Of a stretch of 6,819 nucleotides of DNA, positions 1-4,113 are shown piece by piece. A program made the position numbers and the translations under genes. Source of the DNA: Dialister sp. UBA6422 (lineage in GTDB: Bacteria > Bacillota > Negativicutes > Veillonellales > Dialisteraceae). Each line of letters opens with the position of its first letter. Position 1 is the first letter of the stretch. The notes below the pieces were generated by a model that saw nothing but the letters and a program-made list of their open reading frames with translations, was not told where the DNA came from and did not search any database. Location: positions 524-7,342 of the forward strand of contig DJPC01000163.1 of NCBI GenBank assembly GCA_002439665.1, read 5' to 3'.

Positions 1-110
1 CGGCACGGTCCCGCCACTGTAATACGGAGCGAATCCAGGGAATGTCACTGAGAAATCGGGAAGACAGGATAGCGAGGAAGTAGAGTCAGGAGAACTGCCT
101 ATCTTATATC
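1..110 (+). promoter_or_regulatory. Cobalamin riboswitch 1, aptamer (5' part outside window)
   Basis: The CCGCCACTGTAAT core (11-23), the GTCACTG segment and a B12-box-like AGTCAGGAGAACTGCC (84-99) are hallmarks of the cobalamin riboswitch family. The box has A where the consensus has C (AGGAGAC). The window opens just after the P3 helix, so P1 5', P2 and most of P3 are missing. The P1 3' strand would lie at about 98-108. A P13-type hairpin follows, CCCA (120-123) and TGGG (131-134) with loop CGAGCGA. The element senses adenosyl- or other cobalamins in nascent RNA and should promote termination at 156-184 when ligand is bound. Confidence 0.93.
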
Positions 111-155
111 ACCGTTTGACCCACGAGCGATGGGAAGGGGATGTCTTATAGATGT

Positions 156-184
156 CTCTTTGCGTTCGTGCAAAGAGGTTTTTT
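156..184 (+). terminator. Intrinsic terminator of riboswitch 1
   Basis: An 8-bp perfect stem, CTCTTTGC (156-163) with GCAAAGAG (170-177), carries a 6-nt loop and is followed by T6 (179-184). The loop and the first base of the 3' arm (CGTTCGTG, 163-170) can instead form 8 pairs with CACGAGCG (122-129) in the P13 hairpin, one of them G-U. This gives a simple model: the P13 region either stays folded with the aptamer (terminator forms) or invades the terminator (read-through). Confidence 0.88.
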
Positions 185-221
185 ATTGGTCAGACTTCGG
201 TTATTGAGAAGTAAAATTTCA

Positions 222-388
222 TAAGAAGACAGGTGCCCACAAGGGCTTAATAGGGAAGACCGGTGAAAAACCGGCACGGTCCCGCCACTGTAATGCAGAG
301 TGAATCCAACAGAAAGTCACTGATTGAGGAGAATTGGGAAGGCTGGAGGAGCGAGGAAGCAGAGTCAGGAGAACTGCCTGTTTTGTAC
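222..388 (+). promoter_or_regulatory. Cobalamin riboswitch 2, complete aptamer
   Basis: This is a full-length second aptamer. P1 pairs AAGACAGG (226-233) with CCTGTTTT (377-384), including one G-U. P2 is GCCC (235-238) with GGGC (243-246). A CCGGT/ACCGG helix (260-274) is followed by the conserved CCGCCACTGTAAT (282-294), GTCACTG, GGGAAGG and the B12-box AGTCAGGAGAACTGCC (363-378). A P13-type hairpin CCTA (399-402)/TAGG (410-413) again carries the loop CGAGCGA. Relative to copy 1 this hairpin shows a compensatory C-G to T-A change, so the hairpin is conserved rather than merely the sequence. I see no promoter between the copies, so they probably share one transcript. Confidence 0.96.
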
Positions 389-453
389 AACCGTTTGACC
401 TACGAGCGATAGGAAGGTGTGCTTAGATACCAGTCTTTTTGACGTGCATTGAA

Positions 454-490
454 CCACCCTTATACTATCCTAAAGGGTGGATTTTTGTTT
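454..490 (+). terminator. Intrinsic terminator of riboswitch 2
   Basis: CCACCCTT (454-461) pairs with AAGGGTGG (473-480) around an 11-nt loop, followed by ATTTTTGTTT. It lies about 40 nt past the P13 hairpin, the expected place for a transcription-terminating expression platform. A partial anti-terminator is conceivable: GATAG (408-412) can pair with CTATC (465-469) in the loop. That pairing is weaker than the equivalent in copy 1. Confidence 0.87.
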
Positions 491-492
491 AT

Positions 493-640
493 TATTTCGG
501 TCATGATGAGGATCAATGGCTGAAATATCTCATCAGAGGATGGCGACAGGGAACGCTATTCTCTACTGACTGAAAAGGGTAAGGTTTTCTTACCGAAATA
601 GGGCTCGCGGCTGGGAAACCGGTCGCAAGCTACCAGTCAT
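493..640 (+). ncRNA. Unassigned structured RNA with hairpin and three-way junction
   Basis: No ORF of note lies here, but the sequence folds densely. AGAGGATGGCG (535-545) pairs with CGCTATTCTCT (554-564), 11 bp including two G-U pairs, around the loop ACAGGGAA. TGACTG (567-572) with CAGTCA (634-639) closes a three-way junction. That junction contains GGTAAG/CTTACC (578-583, 589-594) and a 12-position helix at 603-614/619-630, with one C-A mismatch, two G-U pairs and a GAAA tetraloop. TATTTCGGT (493-501) is perfectly complementary to ACCGAAATA (592-600) and would break the junction if paired. G-U pairs here would be A-C on the other strand, which favours + transcription. I do not recognise the family. 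Confidence 0.55.
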
Positions 641-647
641 TTTATCG

Positions 648-677
648 TTGTAAACGCCTTTGGGCTTTACATATACT
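648..677 (+). promoter_or_regulatory. Possible promoter for the repeat-A RNA
   Basis: TTGTAA (648-653, 4/6 to the -35 consensus) lies 18 nt before TATACT (672-677, 5/6 to the -10). It would start a ~70-nt RNA ending at the terminator near 753. The -10 region CATATAC is conserved in repeat B, but no matching -35 is seen there, so this is tentative. Confidence 0.3.
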
Positions 678-753
678 TGTGGGCTTGTTCCCATGGTTCA
701 TCTCCCTTCGGCGATGATGGTAACAGGGAAATATCATCATCACCTTCCTTTTT
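663..753 (+). repeat. Direct repeat copy A, terminator-ended RNA module
   Basis: This ~90-bp copy matches the segment at 804-897. Shared blocks are TTACATATAC, TGTGGG, CATGGTTCATCTCC, TTCGGCGATGA and AGGGAAATAT. In order it has a hairpin TGGG (680-683)/CCCA (690-693), the C-rich CATCTCCCTTC, and a terminator hairpin. TCATCTCC (698-705) can also pair with GGCGATGA (710-717) around loop CTTC, with one T-C mismatch. That hairpin uses the 5' arm of the terminator and is mutually exclusive with it. On the minus strand GGGAG sits 7 nt before an ATG (rc of 692-694), so a micro-ORF reading is the alternative. Confidence 0.7.
710..753 (+). terminator. Terminator of repeat A
   Basis: A 13-position stem joins 710-722 with 732-744 (one C-A mismatch, one G-U). 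Its loop is ACAGGGAAA, and T5 lies at 749-753 after a TTCC gap. The loop repeats the ACAGGGAA loop seen at 546-553. Confidence 0.65.
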
Positions 754-803
754 CAATGATCTTCATATGGAAGTGACTATATATCGATGTATTCCTCCGT
801 GTG

Positions 804-897
804 AGGCTTACATATACCTGTGGGACTTGTTGTCTCATGGTTCATCTCCTTTCGGCGATGACGATAATAGGGAAATATTATCATCGCCGCTCTTTTT
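804..897 (+). repeat. Direct repeat copy B, terminator-ended RNA module
   Basis: Second copy of the module at 663-753, with the same order of parts. Its first hairpin is longer, TGGGAC (821-826)/GTCTCA (832-837) with one G-U, where copy A has TGGG/CCCA. The arms therefore changed together, which supports an RNA structure. TCATCTCC (842-849) can pair with GGCGATGA (854-861) around loop TTTC, again competing with the terminator. The C-rich tract is CATCTCCTTTC. Confidence 0.7.
854..897 (+). terminator. Terminator of repeat B
   Basis: GGCGATGA (854-861) pairs perfectly with TCATCGCC (881-888). After a 3-nt bulge, TAATA (865-869) pairs with TATTA (876-880), leaving the loop GGGAAA. T5 follows at 893-897. 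Confidence 0.75.
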
Positions 898-949
898 ACA
901 AATCCTTCCGTCAGGAAGTTCCTATAAAGGATCTTATCCTTCTTCTTGT

Positions 950-1085
950 GAAAATATAGATGTTGTCTGGTCTATATTTTCTCTCCTGTCGGCTGTGCCG
1001 ACACAGATCTACCTCCTTGGGACAAGAGCGCCTTGTCCATCTGTCAGGATGGCAGAGATATGCCATCCTGACGTCTCTCTTTTTT
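950..1085 (+). ncRNA. Third structured module with exposed ACCTCCTT tract
   Basis: Successive perfect hairpins occupy this stretch: GAAAATATAGA (950-960)/TCTATATTTTC (971-981), TGTCGGC (987-993)/GCCGACA (997-1003) with a TGT loop, and GGACAAG (1020-1026)/CTTGTCC (1032-1038). A terminator stem follows. ACCTCCTT (1011-1018) is the exact anti-Shine-Dalgarno sequence of 16S rRNA and falls in an unpaired stretch between hairpins. No protein-coding signal is visible on +. On the minus strand the same tract is AAGGAGG, 7 nt before a GTG that opens an 11-codon ORF (972-1004, including stop), so a minus-strand leader peptide is the alternative. Confidence 0.45.
1043..1085 (+). terminator. Terminator of third module
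   Basis: A perfect 12-bp stem, GTCAGGATGGCA (1043-1054) with TGCCATCCTGAC (1061-1072), has loop GAGATA and is followed by a pyrimidine tract ending in T6 (1080-1085). The U-run starts about 7 nt after the stem, farther than usual. Confidence 0.68.
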
Positions 1086-1086
1086 A

Positions 1087-1148
1087 ATAATAACTTTCCA
1101 GAAGGAAGTTATTATACAGGTTCTCATTATTGGAGCCTAACCAGCTCC
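1087..1148 (+). other. Two hairpins between terminators
   Basis: ATAATAACTT-CC (1087-1099, one T bulged) pairs with GGAAGTTATTAT (1104-1115), and GGAGC (1132-1136) pairs with GCTCC (1144-1148). Shorter CTTC...GAAG hairpins also follow the U-runs of repeats A and B. A hairpin containing GGAAGT after each terminator is therefore a recurring part of the array. Function unknown. Confidence 0.45.
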
Positions 1149-1157
1149 ACCCCTTTG

Positions 1158-1184
1158 GAAGCGACATAGGTCGCTTCTTTTTTT
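1158..1184 (+). terminator. Last terminator of the non-coding array
   Basis: A perfect 8-bp stem, GAAGCGAC (1158-1165) with GTCGCTTC (1170-1177), has loop ATAG and T7 (1178-1184). It is preceded by the C-rich CTCCACCCCTTTGG, like the tracts ahead of the other terminators. Confidence 0.85.
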
Positions 1185-1336
1185 GCGCTTTTTAAATCAT
1201 ATATGCCATTTATTTAAGAAGTGTATTATTTATAGTAGCGGCGCATAACATGGAGAATCATTGCAAATTTTACCAAGGGAATGATTTTTCGGCATATGAT
1301 TTTCCAATATATAGCATATGTGACTTATCTCAATGT

Positions 1337-1399
1337 AAAAAAGGGGTATGAATAGGTATGTATTTTATTGTAAACACATACTTATTCATACCTCTTTTT
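1337..1399. terminator. Bidirectional terminator
   Basis: A 17-bp stem pairs 1345-1361 with 1376-1392 (one G-U on +), with a 14-nt loop. A6 stands before it and T5 (1395-1399) after it, and these runs also pair, extending the helix. This symmetry suits termination from both sides. Confidence 0.75.
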
Positions 1400-1533
1400 A
1401 ACGTATACCAAGTCGTTTGTGTAATATGTAAGAGACTTCTTTTCAGTCAAATTATATTCCTTGCACATTTGCGGTTCTATACGAATTGTAGTCTGTTACC
1501 ATTATTCCTCATTCTCATTTTCTCATGATGCAT

Positions 1534-1572
1534 AAAAAAGCTGTGGCAAAATGTAAAAGTATTTTGCCACAG
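1534..1572 (-). terminator. Minus-strand intrinsic terminator
   Basis: A perfect 12-bp stem, CTGTGGCAAAAT (1541-1552) with ATTTTGCCACAG (1561-1572), is followed on the minus strand by C then T6 (1539-1534). It is the likely end of the HAD phosphatase transcript, about 190 nt past that gene's stop. Confidence 0.8.
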
Positions 1573-1718
1573 TTCCTTATCTTCCACAAGACCTATTTGA
1601 GAGTTGTTAGTTATGGGGTACTCGTTCTCAGTTTCAAAGAGTTAACATATCTCATCTCTGATTATTAGCTACCCATCACTTGCATCTTATACCACTTAAG
1701 CTGTCACCAGCCTGCGGC

Positions 1719-1738
1719 AGCTCCATCAAAAGGGAGCT
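1719..1738. repeat. Small palindromic intergenic element
   Basis: AGCTCC (1719-1724) is inverted as GGAGCT (1733-1738), next to GCTG...CAGC (1700-1720). The arrangement is reminiscent of short dispersed palindromes in Bacillota genomes. Only one copy is visible here, so the repeat status is a guess. Confidence 0.25.
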
Positions 1739-1759
1739 AAAAGAGTGTGCTTTTCTTTT

Positions 1760-2521
1760 TTAAATCCATCCGAAATGTTTGCAAGCGTTATAAATACCAT
1801 CTTCATCAGCTCTGGTGGTAATATATTTGGCTTTCGCCTTAAGTTCTGGTTTTCCATTGCCCATAGCTATGGAGAACCATTCTGGACGGAACATACTGCA
1901 ATCATTCATACCATCTCCAAAGACGATGATGTCAGCATCAGGAATGGAAAAATGTTTTTGTAGTTCTTGGATCCCTTTTTCTTTATGTACTGGCTCAATG
2001 AGCATGGTATCTTGCCTAAACCATACATGGGAAAGACCATGCAAAGGGATGTCGCTGATTTCTTCTTTGTGGCAGGCTATAAAAATTTTGTGAATTTTTG
2101 ATACTTTATGGAAATCAAAATGAGGATCTATCTTTGTCTCATAGTATCGATCATTTACTTGGTGTAAGTAAGCTGAAGAAGTGGTGATGCGGAGCTTTTG
2201 ATTGTAAGGGGAAACCGCCCAGGGATGTTTCTCTTCATTGATTTCTGTTAATAATTGAAAGCAGGAATCTAGAGGAAGTCCTTCGTTAAAAAGGATCTTT
2301 CCGTCTACTGTGAGCGCATTACCTCCATCGGAAATAGCAGCATGTATTCCCAATGTCTCTGCTACTTGCCAAGCATCAGATTGCATACGCCCTGTAGCAA
2401 GGGAAACGAAATGCCCTTTTTTCTGTAATAATCGGATGGCTTCCTTGGTGCTTTCAGGATACTCTGCAGTGAGCGGCGTGGTGAGTGTTCCATCAATATC
2501 AAAGAAAAAATATTTTTTCAT
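1760..2521 (-). CDS. Cof-type HAD-IIB family hydrolase (sugar-phosphate phosphatase-like)
   Basis: A 253-residue cytoplasmic Mg-dependent phosphatase of the HAD superfamily. Motif I is FDIDGT with nucleophile D8 and acid D10. Motif II is SLATGR with T43. Motif III lysine is in KEKGIQ (K182), and motif IV is GDGMND (202-207). The ~100 residues between motifs II and III form the C2-type (Cof) cap. Length and motif order fit the HAD-IIB group, which dephosphorylates sugar phosphates, nucleotides or cofactor intermediates; the substrate cannot be read from sequence. Two adjacent ATGs exist: AAAGGAGG lies 2 nt before the first (2522-2524) but 5 nt before the second, so I start at 2521. The gene is probably monocistronic, with its own -10 element upstream and a terminator after it. 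Confidence 0.92.
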   Translation of the reverse strand: MKKYFFFDIDGTLTTPLTAEYPESTKEAIRLLQKKGHFVSLATGRMQSDAWQVAETLGIHAAISDGGNALTVDGKILFNEGLPLDSCFQLLTEINEEKHPWAVSPYNQKLRITTSSAYLHQVNDRYYETKIDPHFDFHKVSKIHKIFIACHKEEISDIPLHGLSHVWFRQDTMLIEPVHKEKGIQELQKHFSIPDADIIVFGDGMNDCSMFRPEWFSIAMGNGKPELKAKAKYITTRADEDGIYNACKHFGWI

Positions 2522-2554
2522 CATACCCTCCTTTTATGGATCATGTTTTTCTCT

Positions 2555-2560
2555 ATTATA
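2555..2560 (-). promoter_or_regulatory. -10 element for the HAD gene
   Basis: A consensus TATAAT (minus strand) lies about 30 nt upstream of the start codon and just after the transporter's terminator. No good -35 is seen at 17-18 nt; that position falls inside the terminator stem. Confidence 0.5.
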
Positions 2561-2569
2561 CTACAAAAT

Positions 2570-2600
2570 AAAAAGCCCATATACCTCATGGGTTATGGGC
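2570..2600 (-). terminator. Terminator of the EamA transporter gene
   Basis: On the minus strand GCCCATA pairs with TATGGGC (plus 2594-2600 and 2575-2581) around a 12-nt loop, followed by T5 and a T-rich tail. It lies 54 nt past the transporter stop and separates it from the HAD gene. Confidence 0.8.
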
Positions 2601-2653
2601 ACGCTTGATGAATAGATACCAGTTACTTATCCCTTATTCCTTGCTATGGCACG

Positions 2654-3523
2654 TTAATTTTTCTTTTTTACATTTCCTATAACAATCCCGCTTAAAATCA
2701 AAAGAATGCCCAATCCCTGAAGGAGAGAAATGGATTCACCTAAGACAAAAAGTGATAGAAGAAGGGCAACTGGAAATTCAGCGGCGGCCAAGAGACTACC
2801 AAGACCAGGTGAGATATGAGGCATGCCTGTGGATAGCAATAGAGGTGGTAAGGCGACACCGAACAATCCTAAGACAATACCAAAGGGAGCTAAATCAAAA
2901 AAACGAGTGGTGGATTCTAAAAAAACAGGAGGTAATAGGAAAAACGTAAAGAGAGCGGCTGTGGTGGACATGATGGCACTTTTCCATAGAGGGGGCACGT
3001 TTTTACCAAATGTATTGAGCCCCACAATTTCTGCAGTGTACGAACAGGCGGCCAAAAGTCCCCAAAGCATACCAATCTGAAAAGAAAATGTTTCTTGTCC
3101 AGAAAATAATCCTGCTGCTAGCATGGTCCCGCCTAAGGCCATGAGTATGGAGAGACAATGGCTCCAAGTGGGCCAGGCATGTTGACGGATGATATCCACC
3201 ACTGTTCCCATCCATATGGATTGAAATAGGAAGACCACCGTTAGAGAAGCAGAGAGCGTTTCTAATGATTCGTAGTAGAACATAGTGGTCATTGCCATGG
3301 GGATGCTGAGAAAGAAAAAAGGTAGGAGTGTCTTTAATGATATGGTATGTCTGGCTTTACAGAGAATGGCAATCCATAAAAGAGTCATGCCATAGAAGTA
3401 TTGGGCACCTGATACGTCAGCTAGATTAAAACCTTGGGCATACGCCAATTTGACGCAGGTAGAAAGCACACCATAACAAGCTCCCGCTCCGAAAACGAGA
3501 GCAGCATATCCGGTAGTATTCAA
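2654..3523 (-). CDS. EamA-family (DMT superfamily) transporter
   Basis: A 289-residue, very hydrophobic inner-membrane protein with about ten transmembrane segments and two EamA repeats (roughly 5-137 and 146-283). The length is typical of the drug/metabolite transporter superfamily. The last pair of segments, with EFPVALLLSLFVLGE followed by a GILLILSGI helix, is a familiar EamA ending. The C-terminus is short and basic (VKKKN), as expected for the cytoplasmic side. Members export or import amino acids, metabolites or drugs; the substrate is unknown here. The start is decided by AAAAGGAGG (minus strand, plus 3530-3538) placed 6 nt before a TTG that encodes MNTTGYAALVFG. An upstream ATG at 3565 would add 14 residues with no ribosome site. 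It is probably monocistronic. Confidence 0.88.
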   Translation of the reverse strand: MNTTGYAALVFGAGACYGVLSTCVKLAYAQGFNLADVSGAQYFYGMTLLWIAILCKARHTISLKTLLPFFFLSIPMAMTTMFYYESLETLSASLTVVFLFQSIWMGTVVDIIRQHAWPTWSHCLSILMALGGTMLAAGLFSGQETFSFQIGMLWGLLAACSYTAEIVGLNTFGKNVPPLWKSAIMSTTAALFTFFLLPPVFLESTTRFFDLAPFGIVLGLFGVALPPLLLSTGMPHISPGLGSLLAAAEFPVALLLSLFVLGESISLLQGLGILLILSGIVIGNVKKKN

Positions 3524-3549
3524 AAGTATCCTCCTTTTGAGAAATTGGA

Positions 3550-3576
3550 TTGCTGGTATTAGCATCTAACCAGCAA
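3550..3576 (-). other. Hairpin in the transporter 5' UTR
   Basis: A perfect 8-bp inverted repeat, TTGCTGGT (3550-3557) and ACCAGCAA (3569-3576), ends about 12 nt upstream of the ribosome site. It could be an operator for a dimeric regulator or an mRNA stem. There is no U-run. Confidence 0.4.
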
Positions 3577-3713
3577 CTCACAACAATATGTACACAGAAG
3601 TTTACATGATAAGATGTATTTCTATGGGGTAGGTGAAAAATTTTTGTATCGATCTGCTTACTATAAGAAATCAATGATCAAGAGCTACTAACTAAAGAAA
3701 ATAACTGGCCATT

Positions 3714-3740
3714 AAAAAAACACAACCTAAAGAGGTTGTG
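3714..3740 (-). terminator. Minus-strand terminator upstream of the transporter
   Basis: On the minus strand CACAACCT and AGGTTGTG form a perfect 8-bp stem with a CTTT loop, followed by T7 (plus 3720-3714). No protein gene on the minus strand precedes it within the window. Confidence 0.8.
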
Positions 3741-3792
3741 CGGCGAAAACAGATGATCTGCAAAAATCCACATCCATAAAGTATGGTTTTGT
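3714..3792 (-). ncRNA. Candidate ~80-nt small RNA or attenuated leader
   Basis: The stretch is bracketed by an extended -10 promoter (3799-3807) and the T7 terminator. Predicted RNA features are CCATA-CTT-TATGG and CAGA-TCA-TCTG hairpins ahead of the terminator stem. It has no ORF. It lies ~190 nt upstream of the EamA transporter in the same direction, so it is either a free-standing sRNA or a leader whose read-through feeds that gene. I do not recognise the family. Confidence 0.4.
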
Positions 3793-3798
3793 ACTTAT

Positions 3799-3807
3799 AG
3801 TATAGCA
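3799..3807 (-). promoter_or_regulatory. Extended -10 promoter, minus strand
   Basis: On the minus strand the sequence reads TGC-TATACT, an extended -10 with a 5/6 match to TATAAT. The -35 position has only TGGTTA (3/6), which an extended -10 can tolerate. Expected start near 3792. Confidence 0.45.
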
Positions 3808-3889
3808 TAATGAAAAAGTAGTAACCAGGGAGGTGTTTCATTTTTACATAGGTAGCAGTTCTTATTGTTTACAATGCATAGGGTATAAA

Positions 3890-3918
3890 TTGACAATTAA
3901 AACATACTTGGATACAAT
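3890..3918 (+). promoter_or_regulatory. Promoter of the ecf operon
   Basis: A perfect -35 TTGACA (3890-3895), a 17-nt spacer and TACAAT (3913-3918, 5/6) form a strong sigma-A type promoter, with transcription expected from about 3925-3927. Confidence 0.85.
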
Positions 3919-3925
3919 AAGAATT

Positions 3926-4113
3926 GACTGTAGCCTATGAGGTTTGGTATCATAAAATATCATTGTAAAATAGAAATTGGGAGTTGGAAGTTAGAGATTT
4001 GGGTAGCGTATATGTGTTTCTTTCGCTTGTCTCCCATTTCTAGCTACTATTCATTTTACTATTTCATTTATAGAGGCATGGCGTTGTCCCGTGTACATGA
4101 AGAAAGAGGATTT
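3926..4113 (+). promoter_or_regulatory. Structured 5' leader of the ecf operon
   Basis: The ~190-nt untranslated leader holds a long interrupted stem. GTAAAAT-AGAAAT-(T)-GGGAG (3965-3983) pairs with CTCCC-ATTTCT (4031-4041) and ATTTTAC (4053-4059), with an 11-nt internal loop on the 3' side. GTAGC (4003-4007) in the apical region is complementary to GCTAC (4043-4047) in that internal loop, which would make a pseudoknot or an alternative fold. No U-run terminator is present, so any control would be at translation or RNA stability. The family is not recognised. Confidence 0.4.

Larger units (their letters stand above)
1185..1759. other. Intergenic region without a credible gene
   Basis: AT-rich stretch with no ORF supported by a ribosome site on either strand. 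It contains the two terminators listed separately and a small palindromic element near 1719. I see no riboswitch, tRNA or insertion-sequence end here. Confidence 0.6.

Noticed and set aside
504..525. Hammerhead ribozyme, from TGATGAG followed by TGAAA
   Set aside because: The stem II sequence between the two core segments does not pair, and the required CTGATGA and cleavage-site context are absent.
595..640. Cyclic-di-GMP-I riboswitch, from AGGGC...GAAA...GGTCGCAAGC
   Set aside because: Only the first half is vaguely similar; the second helix with its tetraloop receptor and GGGTTACCG-like segment does not follow.
680..693. ANTAR-type hexaloop hairpins, as in B12-controlled EutX/Rli55 RNAs
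   Set aside because: The loop CTTGTT lacks the required A at position 1, the second repeat has a 5-nt loop, and paired hexaloops at the right spacing are missing.
838..853. Similarity of GGTTCATCTCCTTTC to the 16S rRNA 3' end (GGATCACCTCCTTTC)
   Set aside because: No further 16S sequence precedes it, so it is not an rRNA fragment; only the anti-Shine-Dalgarno resemblance is kept.
677..1087. A 136-codon + strand ORF from TTG, with HGSSPFGDD-NREI occurring twice
   Set aside because: The amino-acid repeat merely translates the two RNA repeats. The ORF runs through two U-tailed terminators, has no ribosome site, and the changes between copies preserve hairpins. I treat it as a chance ORF, though the repeat makes it worth a conservation check.
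1815..2093. + strand ORFs inside the HAD and EamA genes, and minus-strand ORFs inside the ecf genes
   Set aside because: They overlap genes with clear family motifs on the other strand, lack ribosome sites and show no recognisable domain.
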